Shown: one piece after another, positions 1 through 10,345 of the stretch
How the letters are laid out: every line of letters starts with the position of its first letter
How positions within the stretch are numbered: position 1 is the first letter of the stretch
Source of the DNA: Pleurodeles waltl
Taxonomy: Eukaryota; Chordata; Amphibia; Caudata; Salamandridae
Reading direction: 5' to 3'
Assembly (NCBI RefSeq): GCF_031143425.1
Contig: NC_090437.1
Coordinates: 1,178,346,863-1,178,410,862, forward strand
Length of the DNA: 64,000 nucleotides
The notes under the pieces: generated by a model
The model's input: the letters and a program-made list of their open reading frames with translations, nothing else
What the model was told of the DNA's origin: nothing
Database searches by the model: none
Made by a program: the position numbers and the translations under genes

Positions 1-1077
1 GGAGTTGCGGACTTCAGCAGGGCTGCAGCGGTGTCAGGCCTGCGAAGGTTGTCGCGTTCCAGCGCAGATCACGGAGTCGGTTGCAGGTGGCGTCACCGGA
101 TTCAGCAGCGGCGTTGGTCGGAAGTCGTCTGAAGTCGATTACATTGGATTTTCACCAGCTTTTCCTTTCAAGGGCCCAGGGGCTGGATAGGGCACCACTT
201 CTCAGAGCAGGAGTCTCTCCAGAGACTCCAGGTGCTGGCAGAGAGAAGTATTTGCTGTCCCTGAGACTTCAAACAACAGGAGGCAAGCTCTAAATCAAGC
301 ACTTGGAGATTTCTTCACAAGATAGAAGGCACACAAAGTCCAGTCTTTGCCCTCTTACTCTGGCAGAAGCAGCAACTGCAGGATAGCTCCACAAAGCACA
401 GGCTGGGCAGCTCTTCTTCCTCAGCTCTTCAGCTCTTGTCCAGGCAGAGGTTCCTCTTGTTTCCAGAAGTGTTCCTAAAGTCTGTGGTTTTGGGTGCCCT
501 TCTTATACCCAATTTCTCCTTTGAAGTAGGCCTACTTCAAAGTAAAGTCTCTTTTGAATGTGAAATCCTGCTGTGCCCAGGCCAGGCCCCAGACACTCAG
601 CAGGGGGTTGGAGACTGCATTGTGTGAGGACAGGCACAGCCCTTTCAGGTGTAAGTGACCACTCCTCCCCCCCTCCTAGCACAGATGGCTCATCAGGAAA
701 TGCAGACTACACACCAGCTCCCTTTGTGTCACTGTCTAGTGTGAGGTACTACCAGCCCAACTGTCAAACTGACCCAGACAAAGACTCCACAAACAGGCAG
801 AGTCACAGAAATGGTATAAGCAAGAAAATGCTCACTTTCTAAAAGTGGCAATTTCAAACATACAATCTGAAAATCAACTTTACTAAGAGATGTATTTTTA
901 AATTGTGAGCTCAGAGACCCCAAACTCCATTTGTCCATCAGCTCCCAAAGGGAATCTACACTTTAATCAGATTTAAAGGTAGCCCCCAATTTAACCTATG
1001 AGAGGGACAGGCCTTGCAACAGTGAAAAGCGAATTTAGCAATATTTCACTGTCAGGACACATATAACACATTACTGT
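1..1077 (-). repeat. GyA 3' LTR, left segment
   Basis: It aligns with 21945-23009 of the 5' LTR with scattered substitutions and small indels. It is cut at the right by Harbinger E1. The last three bases, TGT, are the left copy of the 3-bp target duplication; the right copy after E1 is TAT. Open frames here are not supported as genes because the matching LTR does not conserve them. Confidence 0.85.
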
Positions 1078-1330
1078 GGGGGTCATTACAACCCTGGCGG
1101 ACGGTGTAAAAGCAGCGGTAATACCGCAAACAGGCCGGCGGACAAAAAAATTGAATTCCGACCCTGGCGGATACCGCCAACAAAGACAGCCACTTTAACA
1201 CATCGCCCGCCAGGGCGGTACAGACAAACAGCGCGGCGGTCACCGCCAACAGACAGGCGGAAGACAATGTACCGCCCACAACACACCAATCACACCAATC
1301 CGCCACCTTTTCCGGGGCGGATTCACCGTG
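1078..1330. promoter_or_regulatory. E1 left terminal inverted repeat and subterminal GGCGGT/ACCGCC cluster
   Basis: After the 23-bp inverted repeat (1078-1100), the hexamer core GGCGG or CCGCC recurs about a dozen times in both orientations up to about 1325, for example near 1131, 1165, 1173, 1215, 1238, 1245 and 1257. Harbinger Myb-like proteins are known to bind subterminal motifs and recruit the transposase, so these are candidate binding sites. Binding itself is inference. Confidence 0.6.
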
Positions 1331-1967
1331 GATAAAAACACGGCGGAAACAGCTTTTGCAATGGGAAAACGCTCACCCCAACACCTCCCACGAGGAACGA
1401 GGACTCCATGGACCCGGAACTACAAATCTTACCTGCCCTTGCATTCCTGCTCATCTACGACCAACAGCGACGTAGGCGCAGAACATACCGGTGAGTACTG
1501 CACCTACGACACGGGGGAGGGGAGGCAAAAGTTACGGGGACACCCACCAAACACCCGCACCCCCACCCTCGCATATTACAACATACACACCAATGCAGTC
1601 ACAAAAATCACAGTAACAACCCACAACCCCCCCGGAAGAATGCAATGACAAAGCGAATAGCACCCAAACTTTGTATTTAGCCAATAAACAACTCATTAAA
1701 AAATATACGGATATATATCACCAAATCTGTCATAAATAAATATACAAAACAAGAAGTAGTGCAGATATGTACACAACAATGTCCGTGCACCAACAGTCCA
1801 AAAATGCATGGGCGACGCCCACAATAGATACCTGACCAAAATCCGAGAGAACACTGCTGGGGCATCAGATAGAAACACTACAGGCACCTCAGGGGGAAGG
1901 GAAGGGGGGGCACCTCAGCCACATGAATGTGAAGCCAGATCCACGACGGGGCTCCATGCCCATTGAT

Positions 1968-2450
1968 GTATCCTGGGGAGTGCAAAGCCACAGTCTCTCA
2001 AGTCTCTACAGTGGGTGGGTTGCCCACTGTGCCATCCTGGGGAGTGCAAAGCCACAGTCTCTGAAGTCTCTACAGTGGGTGGGTTGCCCACTGTGCCATC
2101 CTGGGGAGTGCAAAGCCACAGTCTCTCAAGTGTCTACAGTGGGTGGGTTGCCCACTGTGCCATCCTGGGGAGTGCAAAGCCACAGTCTCTCAAGTGTCTA
2201 CAGCGGGTGGGTTGCCCACTGTGCCATCCTGGGGAGTGCAAAGCCACAGTCTCTCAAGTCTCTACAGCGGGTGGGTTGCCCACTGTGCCATCCTGGGGAG
2301 TGTAAAGCCACAGTCTCTCAAGTGTCTACAGTGGGTGGGTTGCCCACTGTGCCATCCTGGGGAGTGAAAGCCACAGTCTCTCAAGTCTCTACAGTGGGTG
2401 GATTGCCCACTGCCATTTCCTGGGGAGTGCAAAGCCACAGTCTCTCAGGT
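1968..2450. repeat. Minisatellite A in E1, ~64 bp unit, ~7.5 copies
   Basis: Tandem units contain CTGGGGAGTGCAAAGCCACA, then CAGTCTCTCAAG and a GTGGGTGGGTTGCCCACTGT palindromic stretch. Copies differ by only a few bases. The reverse-complement counterpart in E2 (about 49895-50060) has only two to three diverged copies of ~61 bp, so the array expanded in the E1 lineage. Long open frames on the plus strand here follow from the low-stop repeat and are not a gene. Confidence 0.88.
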
Positions 2451-2589
2451 AGATGCAGGTCTCCACTGGTTCTGGAGGGGGACTGGTGCCCAGACTGGAT
2501 GAGTCTCCCCGTGGAAGTACCTGTCCTGTCACTGTCCCAGCTGCACATGGGAGAACGATGCCTGATGTGCTGTACTATTCATACCCACA

Positions 2590-3250
2590 CGGTCTTTGCC
2601 CTGTTCAGCGGTCTTGGCCTTGTTCAGCGGTGCTTTGCCATGGCTGCCTATGGACTGTTCAGCGGTGCTTTGCCATGGCGGTCTTTGCCCTGTTCAGCGG
2701 TCTTGACCATGGCGGTCTTGGCCTTGTTCAGCTGTGCTTTGCCATGGATGCCTATGGACTGTTCAGCGGTGCTTTGCCATGGCGGTCTTTGCCCTGTTCA
2801 GCGGTCTTCACCATGGCGGTCTTGGCCTTGTTCAGCGGTGCTTTGCCATGGCTGCCTATGGACTGTTCAGCGGTGCTTTGCCATGGGGGTCTTTGCCCTG
2901 TTCAGCGGTCTTCACCATGGCGGTCTTGGCCTTGTTCAGCGGTGCTTTGCCATGGCTGCCTATGGACTGTTCAGCGGTGCTTTGCCATGGCGGTCTTTGC
3001 CCTGTTCAGCGGTCTTCACCATGGCGGTCTTGGCCTTGTTCAGCGGTGCTTTGCCATGGCTGCCTATGGACTGTTCAGCTGTGCTTTGCCATGGCGGTCT
3101 TTGCCCTGTTCAGCGGTCTTGACCATGGCGGTCTTGGCCTTGTTCAGCGGTGCGTTGCCATGGCTGCCTATGGACTGTTCATAGGCGGTCTTGGCCTTGT
3201 TCAGCGGTGCGTTGCCATGGCTGCCTATGGACTGTTCAGCGGTAGCCTAA
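2590..3250. repeat. Minisatellite B in E1, ~35 bp monomers in a ~104 bp higher-order unit
   Basis: Monomers of 34-35 bp begin GTTCAGCGGT. Three kinds alternate: one ending GCTGCCTATGGACT, one ending GCGGTCTTTGCCCT and one containing CTTCACCATGGCGGTCTTGG. Together they form a ~104 bp unit repeated about six times, with occasional substitutions (GCGGTG to GCTGTG, CACC to GACC). The unit is not a multiple of three, so all three plus-strand frames stay open for hundreds of bases without coding meaning. Confidence 0.87.
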
Positions 3251-3330
3251 GATGGCGGTTCAGATACTGACATTGGTGTGTGGCATGACGTTCCATCATT
3301 GCCCAGCGGGGCTGTGAGATTCTGGACCCT

Positions 3331-3800
3331 CCTGGGCTGTGACTCCGGCGGTTGCGGTGGTCTCCTGACCAGTAACGATACTTGAGCCCTCCTGGGCTAT
3401 GACTCTGACGTTGGTCTCCTGACCAGTAACGATACTTGAGCCCTCCGGGGCTATGACTCTGGCGGTGGTCTCCTGACCAGTAACAATACTTGAGCCCTCC
3501 GGGGCTATGACTCTGGCGGTGGTCTCCTGACCAATAACGATACTTGAGCCCTCCTGGGCTATGACTCTGGCGGTGGTCTCCTGACCAGTAACGATACTTG
3601 AGCCCTCTGGGGCTATGACTCTGGCGGTGGTATTCTGACCAGTAACGATACTTGAGCCCTCCGGGGCTATGACTCTGGCGGTGGACTCCTCACCAGTAAC
3701 GATACTTGAGTCCTCCGGGGCTATGACTCTGGCGGTGGTCTCCTGATCAGTAACAATACTTGAGCCGTCCGGGGCTATGACTCTGGCCTCCTGACCAGTA
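3331..3800 (-). repeat. Minisatellite C in E1, 54 bp unit, ~8-9 copies, open in a minus-strand frame
   Basis: The plus-strand unit contains GGGGCTATGACTCTGGCGGT, then GGTCTCCTGACCAGTAACGA and TACTTGAGCCCTCC. On the minus strand, 54 bp is exactly 18 codons and reads as a repeated peptide of the type GSSIVTGQETTARVIAPE with few changes and no stop over most of the array. One unit (about 3394-3420) is shortened and another variant sits near 3785. It lies downstream of Myb2 in the same transcriptional direction and resembles the Thr/Ala-rich repeats at the end of E2 Myb2, so it was probably part of the Myb2 tail. Confidence 0.82.
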
Positions 3801-4036
3801 ACGACGGTGCTGGCGGTTGTGTCTGGACCGCCGGAAATGATGGTGCACTTCTCCGCCGTGACACCGTGACTTCCTCGGGACCTTCCCCACCTTCTTTTGA
3901 GTTACAGATGACTCACCAATCGCCTTGGATCCCATTTCACTGTTTGTACCACCAGGAGTCTTGACATGGTCCCGTCGTCCAATCTCCAATTTCGGAGCCT
4001 TCACAGGGGGTGGGCTGACAGTGCCTTGGCTCCGGG

Positions 4037-6256
4037 TCATACTGCCTGCCCTGGTGGACGGGGCACTCCAAAAACCTGGAACACGCACCACTGGTACTGG
4101 AGGCATTTTGGCTGAGGTGCTACGACGGAACTGATGAATTGGAGGGGGGGTGTGGGGGCTAAAAGGTCAATTTGACAGAGGGACAGTTTCTGACGTACAC
4201 TGGGATGGGTAGTTGGAGGGGCTCTGGGAGTGGAGGAAGAGGAGGTGGTTGTAGGAGGTGTCACTTTAGGTGTTTTGGGTGTAGGTGCAGGTACTGGAGG
4301 CTGTCGTGAGGAGGATGGATGTTGGGTGAGTGATTGCCGGCGTTTGTGTACTTTGGGAGGGGGTGTCACAGACACACTGGGAGAGGACACAGGGGACGTG
4401 TATATGGCAGTGGAGGTGGTGAGTGCAGGTGAGCGGCTTGTGGTGCTGGGTGTCCTGGGGCGAGTCCTAGTGCCTGTAGATGTGGTGCATGCAGGTGTGT
4501 GTGTAGACAAGACTGGGAGGGAGGAGGGAGAAGAGGAGGAGGGGGACACAGTGGAGACAGTGGATGTTGCTGTGTCTGTATGAGTCTGATGCTTGTGTGA
4601 GTGCTTGTGGTGAGTGTGGTGCCTATGTTTGCTTGAGCTACTTTTGGGTGTTGACTTGTGTGCATGCTGGTCTGTAGGTGTGCTTGGGATGGGCTGGGGT
4701 ACAGGGGATTGGGTCTGGGTGGAGGAAGTTGGAGGGGGGAGGCTGGACACAGGGACAATGGCTGTCATCAGTCCTGAGCCCAGAGATTGCAGGGTTCGCT
4801 GAAGGACAGCCTGACCAGAATGAATGCCTTCCAGGAATGCATTACCGTGTTTCGAGTCTCGTTCTACACCCTGGATGGCATTCACAATGGTAGAGTGCCC
4901 AACAGTGAGTGACCTGAGGAGGTCAATGGCCTCCTCACTGAGGGCAGCAGGGGTGACAGGGGCAGGGGCTGAGGTGCCTGGGGTGAAGGTGATGCCCACC
5001 CTCCTGGGTGAGCGAGCACGGGGCGAACGCTGAGGGGCTGCTGGGAGGGTGGTGCTGGTAGGGGAGGAGGCGGCTGTACCTGTAGAAGTGGGGCGCACAG
5101 ATGGTGCCGCCACCACAGGGGAGCTCCCATCGGGGGACGAGTCCGTATCGCTGTTTGGTGATCCTGTGGCAGACGTGAAGCTCCCCTCGCCCTCCGTCCC
5201 ACTGGTGAAATCACAGTCTGGGGTGTGGCCCTCCATGGCCATGTGGGATGCAGCTCCCTCGTGCTCCGGTGCCACTGTACCTCCGCCTGATGATGCTGAT
5301 GTACAGAAGGACAGGGAGAGCAGAAAAAGGGTGGAGACAGAAGAAAGAGAGTTTTAGTGCATGGCATACCGCTACCGTTGGCGGACAAGACAAACGCAGC
5401 AGCCCCCTGCATTACGCCGTGCTCCTGCCCTCTGCACATGCAATTCCTGGGAAATGGCCTACATGGCAATGGTAGACATCTGCCCACATGGATGGCAAAG
5501 GGGCAATTATACATCAATTAGCCTTTTTTTTAGCTGGGGTAGAGTGCCACATGGCCTACATAACGGAGGGGCCTTGCCTACTTAACTCGCCCTGGCCTAG
5601 GGACACCCACAGCCCACCACCCCCACCCAGACAGCTCCACAGCACGCAAAGTCCATTGCATGAGGTTGAACTCACCCCCTTGTGTCTGCTGTGATGTCCT
5701 TAAGCGCCCATCCAACTCCGGGTAGGCCACCGCCAGGATCCGGAACATCAGGGGGGTCATGGTGCGACGGGCACCCCTCCCACGTTGGGAGGCCATCCCC
5801 AGCTGAGCCTCCGCCGTCTTCTTGCTGCAGCGGCGAATGTCCTCCCATCTCTTACGGCAGTGGGTGCCCTGTATCTGGTGGGCCCCCAGGGTCCGGACCT
5901 CCTTGGCGATGGCATGCCAAATGTCCCTCTTCTGGTGGGCGCTGACCTACATGACATGCACAAGGAAAGAGGAACAGTCATTACCTACTGCACCGTCGTT
6001 GTAATTGGCCCCCTCCCAACTCTATCCCTGTGGCCCATTCATCCCCATGCATGACTGTTCTATGTACTCTGCCCCCTTTCCTCATCCACCCAGCCCTCTC
6101 CACCCAGGCCTAGCCCATACAACGTGCTCCCTGTGTACTAACCTGTTGGTCTGGAGGACCGTAGAGTAGCGTGTACTGCGGGAGGACCCCATCCACAAGT
6201 TTCTCCAACTCCTGTGCAGGGAAGGCAGGGGCCCTTTCCCCAGACGTAGCAGCCAT
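4037..6256 (-). CDS. Myb2 of E1: Myb/SANT-like Harbinger accessory protein, 3 exons
   Basis: Three exons on the minus strand: 6256-6143 (38 codons, ATG at 6256), 5946-5676 and 5295 down to a stop at 4037. GT/AG boundaries and phases match the E2 copy (exons 1 and 2 are exactly 114 and 271 nt in both). The joined frame is about 547 codons. Residues ~10-125 form a Myb/SANT-like region: an acidic first helix (QELEKLVDGVLPQY), then a HCRKRWEDIRR-type helix with conserved Trp, then a basic stretch. The rest is low complexity rich in Ser, Thr and Pro, with a conserved helix around 'SEEAIDLLRSLTVG' and a His-rich patch near 4640-4600. Relative to E2 the last part shifts frame near 4110-4150 and continues in other frames to at least 3267, so the native tail was longer. 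The DNA-binding role in Harbinger transposition is family knowledge. Confidence 0.62.
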
Positions 6257-6715
6257 TGTCGCTTCCAGACCGAGGTCACAGCAGCACTAGCAGTGTAGGT
6301 CCTCTCCTGTCGAAGGTCAGGTATCTAGTGATTGAACAGATAGAAAATGGTGGTGACGTCCGCGGCGGTGCGCATCATCACCGCCAGCGCACCTGTTCAT
6401 TGGCTCCTGGGACCCATAGGGTCCAATGTTAACCAATGCAGCATTGCGCCGCGCTCTACGACCGCCTACCGCGACGGTGTGCAACGCCAGCGCAGTTACC
6501 CCACAATTCCATTGTCCCATTTTAGAGGTCAGGCAGCTGCCATTTCAGGGTCCCACATGGCTTAATTTACTACTGCGTCAAACATAACGAGGCCTACACT
6601 CAAAACCTTTCCCGGATGGGTTAATTGTCTGGTGTAGTCTTGTGTATGACTCTGGGTACATACCTGGAGGAATGCTGACAGTTTTTTCGCTGTTGTCCTT
6701 CTCAGGCACCGTCAG
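6257..6715. promoter_or_regulatory. E1 divergent promoter region between Myb2 and transposase
   Basis: It separates Myb2 (minus, ATG at 6256) from the transposase exon (plus, from about 6704). It contains GGCGGT, CACCGCC, ACCGCC and CGACGGTG sites between about 6360 and 6480, the same motif as at the element ends. The matching E2 interval (46518-46953) holds an equivalent cluster. No TATA box was assigned. Confidence 0.5.
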
Positions 6716-7752
6716 TTGGGACATATTGGAAGATGGCGGAATCCGCCGGTGTACCGACCTCTGGTGGACCTGTTGACAATGGAAGAGCGACATGTCATCG
6801 TGACCTACCGGTTTGACCGTGCCACAATCCGGGAACTATGTACCCAGTTGGAGTCTGACCTGATGTCACCAATCCGCCATCCGACTGGAATACCCCCTGA
6901 TGTGCAGGTGCTGTCAGTGCTCCATTTCTTAGCAAGTGGGTCCTTTCAGACAACAGTGGCCATGGCATCAGGGATGTCCCAGCCTATGTTTTCCAACGTC
7001 TTGTCCAGAGTGTTGGCTGCCCTGCTGAAAGCACGTAAGGAGATACATCATTTTCCCTGAGGTGGCGGATTTGCCTACATTGAAAGGTGACTTCTATGCC
7101 CTTGGACATATCCCCAACGTCATAGGTGCCATTGATGGGACCCATGTAGCTCTGGTCCCCCCCCCCGCAGGAATGAACAGGTGTACAGGAACCGGAAGAG
7201 TTATCATTCGATGAATGTCCAGATGGTCTGTTTGGCAGACCAGTACATCTCGCAGGTAAATGCAATGTTCCCTGGCTCAGTGCATGACGCCTACATCCTG
7301 CAGAGTAGCAGCATCCCTGATATGATGGGTGAAACCAGAGGCACCGTGTCTGGCTATTGGGGGACTCTGGTTACCCCAACCTGTCCTGGCTACTGACCCC
7401 AGTGAGGAATCCCAGGACCAGGGCAGAGGAACGCTACAATGAGGCCCCTGGGCGGACTAGGAGGTTTATTGAGCGGACCTTTGGCCTCCTGAAGGCCAGG
7501 TTCAGGTGCCTCCATATGACAGGTGGGTCCCTATTCTACTCACCGAAGAAGGTGTGCGACATCATCATCGCCTTCTCCATGCTCCATAACTTGGCATTGC
7601 GACGGCAGGTGCCTTTTCTGCAGGAGGATGATTCAGATGACGGTGTTGTTGCAGCGGGGGAGCCTGGGGAGTCTGTGGACAGTGATGAGGATGAAGCTGA
7701 TGAAGATGAAAACGACAACAGGGAGTCAGTCATACAGCAATATTTTCAATGA
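6704..7752 (+). pseudogene. PIF/Harbinger DDE transposase of E1 (frame-broken)
   Basis: The coding part starts after a probable splice acceptor (TTCTCAG ending near 6704) and runs to the stop at 7752. It has an N-terminal helical region (ERHVIVTYRFDRATIRELCT), the first catalytic Asp in GAIDGTHVAL (about 7128-7155), the second Asp in GSVHDAYIL (about 7275-7300) and the Glu in the [11 protein letters not shown] block (about 7470-7505), followed by an acidic C-terminus. This is the DDE_Tnp_4/HARBI1 type. The frame changes at about 7035-7056, at the C-run near 7158-7167, and near 7355, so no full protein is made. Unlike E2, no intron separates the GSVHDA exon from the GYPN block. Confidence 0.85.
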
Positions 7753-8223
7753 GACACAGGTGAGTACAATTTCATGTTTCACATTATATTACATCTCACA
7801 CGTCTACCTCTATCCTGTACCTACATTTCACTCCCTATTTGTTACCTGAGTTGTCCCCTTCCATTTCAGTTTCACTAATGTGTTGACCTACGTGTCAACA
7901 GCTTGCACCCTTGAAAGGCTTGTGATGTGTGACATAGTATGTTGACCTTCCAATGGCTAACCTTTTTTAACACTGTAATTGAAAATACAAAGTTCACAAT
8001 CATTGACTGACTCCAATATTATTGAGGTTTCAAGGGTGTTTATTGAAGTGCATAAAAATGTAGGGGGGTTGTGAAATGGGGAGAGGTCATGGTGGAATAA
8101 TGTCCATGGCAGAGTCCAGTCTATTAGTCTCACAGGTACATTGCACATCTGGCCATTGGAAGTGGAGCTGGGGCAGTTCCAATCTGGACAGGGTAACAAA
8201 GTGGGGGGACAATCAAGGTAGTC

Positions 8224-9830
8224 TTATTTCCTGGCGGGGGTCTTGCCATCTACCTGTGTCCTGTTCCAGGATCTCAGGGCCCGCTTGCGTGGTGTTTGTC
8301 CGTCTGCATGGGCTGGGGTGCTGGTGTGGTGGTCCTGTGGCCGGGCCTCCTGTCCACTAGTGCCGGCAGAGGTGGTGGGCAGTTCGTCGTCCTGGCTAGT
8401 GTCAGGGGCCCCTTGGAGTGCCACGGTGTCCCTCAAAGTCTTTTGAATGTCCGTCAGCACCCCTACGATGGTGCCCAGGGTGGAGCCGATGGTCCTGAGC
8501 TCCTCCCTGAACCCCAAATACTGCTCCTCCTGCAGGCGCAGAGTCTCCTGCAACTTGTCCAGGACCGTTGCCATCGTCTCCTGGGAGTGGTGGTATGCTC
8601 TCATGATGGAGGATAGGGCCTCGTGGAGAGTGGGTTCCCTTGGCCTGTCCTCCCTCTGTCGCACATCAGCCCTCCCAGTTCCCCTGTGTTCCTGTGCCTC
8701 CGTCCCCTGGACCGTGTGCCCACTACCACTGCCCCCAGGTCCCTGTTGTTGTTGGGGTGGTGGGTCCGCCTGCGTGCCCTGTAGTGGTGGACACACCGCT
8801 GATTTACCTGTCCTGGGTAGGGAGGTATGGGTCCGCTGGGTGGGTGCTGTGCTGGTGTTCCCAGAGGGTGGCAGTTCGGTGTTGGGCTGTGGCTGGGCAA
8901 GGGGAACCGACTGTCCTGAGGCCCACGATGGTCCAGGCTGGTCATCAAGATCCAGTAGAGCAGAGCTGCTGTCGTCACTGTGGGCCTCTTCTGCGGGTGG
9001 AGTGGTGTTGTCTGAACCCTCTGGTGTGGTGACGGTCCTTCGGATTCCTGCAGGGGTGTGAGAACATGATTATTGCATGTGTGTGTTTCATGGTGTGCTA
9101 TGGATGGGTGTGCGTGAACCCCAGTGCAGGCATTCCTGTGTGGGGGCTTGTGTGGCGATGGTTGGGGGGTGTTGTGGGTCTGTGCAGTGGGCATGCTTTA
9201 GTGATGGGTGTCCATGCTTAGTTGTGTCATGCAGGTCTTGGGGTTGGGATGGGTGGTTGGTGCTATGGGTAGATTAGTGAGGAGTTAGGGTGATAGGGGA
9301 GGGTGTGAGGGTTGGGGTGTGTGATAGCATGCAGGTAGGGTGGGGGATATGATAGTGAAGATTAGACTTACCAGTGTCCGTTCCTCCGACGACTCCTCCG
9401 AGGCCCTCAGGATGCAAGATGGACAAGACTTGCTCCTCCCATGTTGTTAGTTGTGGGGGAGGAGGCGGGGGTCCGCCGCCAGTCCGCTGTACCGCGATGT
9501 GGTGCCTGGATACTGTTGAACGCACCTTACCCCGTAGGTCGTTCCACCTCTTTCTGATGTCCTCCCTATTTCTTGGGTGCTGTCCCACTGCGTTGACCCT
9601 GTCGACTATTCTTTGCCATAGCTCCATCTTCCTGGCTATGGATGTGTACTGTACCTGTGCACCAAATAGCTGTGGCTCTACCCTGATGATTTCCTCCACC
9701 ATGACCCTGAGCTCCTCCTCGGAGAAGAACGGGGGTGTCTTTGGCGTGACATGGGGTGGTGTGTGTGATCTGTGGGGTGGTGTATGTGTTGATGAGTGTG
9801 GTGGGTGTAGTGGTATGTGGTGTTTTGTGC
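8224..9830 (-). pseudogene. Myb1 of E1: Myb/SANT-like Harbinger protein with coiled coil, 2 exons, N-terminal frameshift
   Basis: Minus strand. Exon 1 ends at 9372 (donor GTAAG) and exon 2 is 9047-8224. The Myb/SANT domain (FSEEELRVMVEEIIRVEP ... RKRWNDLRGKV) is in exon 1, followed by TGGGPPPPPP. Exon 2 is open for about 274 codons and includes a predicted coiled-coil segment (MATVLDKLQETLRLQEEQ) and a basic C-terminus ending KTPARK. The expected start near 9754 is a short frame away from the domain: an extra base in CGTTCTTCTCC throws the initial ATG out of frame. A polyadenylation signal on the minus strand (complement of 8039-8044) follows the stop, as in E2. Compared with E2 Myb1 it is otherwise the same length. 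Confidence 0.66.
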
Positions 9831-10019
9831 GTGGATGTTGTGTGGGTGATGGTGTAGTGTGCCTCTGTGTGATGGTGTTATCTATTCTGTGCTGTCTCTC
9901 TCTGGCCTTCGTCTCTACTTTGTGGTCGTAGGGGTTTGTGGGTGATGTGAGTGTGTGTTTTATATTGTATTGGATGTGTGAGAGTGGTGTTTGTATGTGT
10001 ATCAGGTGTGTGTATTTGG

Positions 10020-10345
10020 AATTGTCCAATGTGGCGGTGTTTTGGAGATGTGTGTAATTTGAGCGCGGCGGTGTGTACCGCCAATGGAATACCGTGGTTG
10101 AAAGACCGCCGAGTGGATTCGTGGGTCGTAATAGCATGGGCGTGTTTCTGTTGGCGTGGAGGATTTGTTTCCGCATATTTATCGCTGACCTTTGGTGTGG
10201 CGGACTTGTGTGGGTGTCTGAATTTTGGCGGATTCCGTGATGTGTGTCATAATAGCTGTGGCGGTCTCCCGCCGCCGCCGCGGTGTATTGGCGGTCTTCG
10301 GCACGGCGGTAAGCACCTTTTACCGCCAATGTTGTAATGAGGGCC
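10020..10345. promoter_or_regulatory. E1 right terminal inverted repeat and subterminal GGCGGT/ACCGCC cluster
   Basis: GGCGG/CCGCC cores occur near 10032, 10066, 10078, 10108, 10198, 10228, 10261, 10270, 10290, 10304 and 10323, in both orientations. The terminal repeat is 10323-10345. The region also lies upstream of Myb1 (minus strand), so it could serve as both transposition end and Myb1 promoter. Confidence 0.58.

Larger units (their letters stand above)
1078..10345 (-). mobile_element. E1: PIF/Harbinger transposon with transposase and two Myb/SANT genes (9268 bp)
   Basis: The terminal inverted repeats are GGGGGTCATTACAACCCTGG (1078 on) and the complement of the right end, GGCCCTCATTACAACATTGG (ending 10345). 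It is flanked by 3-bp duplications TGT/TAT and interrupts the GyA 3' LTR; the intact site is visible at 23003-23018. Contents left to right are three minisatellites, Myb2 (minus), transposase (plus) and Myb1 (minus). It is the same family as E2 at 42796-50926, in opposite orientation. Family assignment rests on the DDE transposase, the Myb/SANT partner genes and the 3-bp duplication, all typical of PIF/Harbinger. 'Minus' here means that Myb1 and Myb2 are on the minus strand. Confidence 0.85.

Noticed and set aside
1923..3270. Three long overlapping plus-strand open frames (up to 399 codons)
   Set aside because: They lie on minisatellites A and B. All three frames are open because the repeat unit lacks stops and its length is not a multiple of three, and E2 has no counterpart protein.
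1968..3800. CRISPR-like regular repeats
   Set aside because: Units are contiguous without unique spacers and lie inside a eukaryotic transposon.
4230..5357. Plus-strand ORFs opposite Myb2
   Set aside because: They are complement shadows of the low-complexity Myb2 exon 3 and show no conserved domain.
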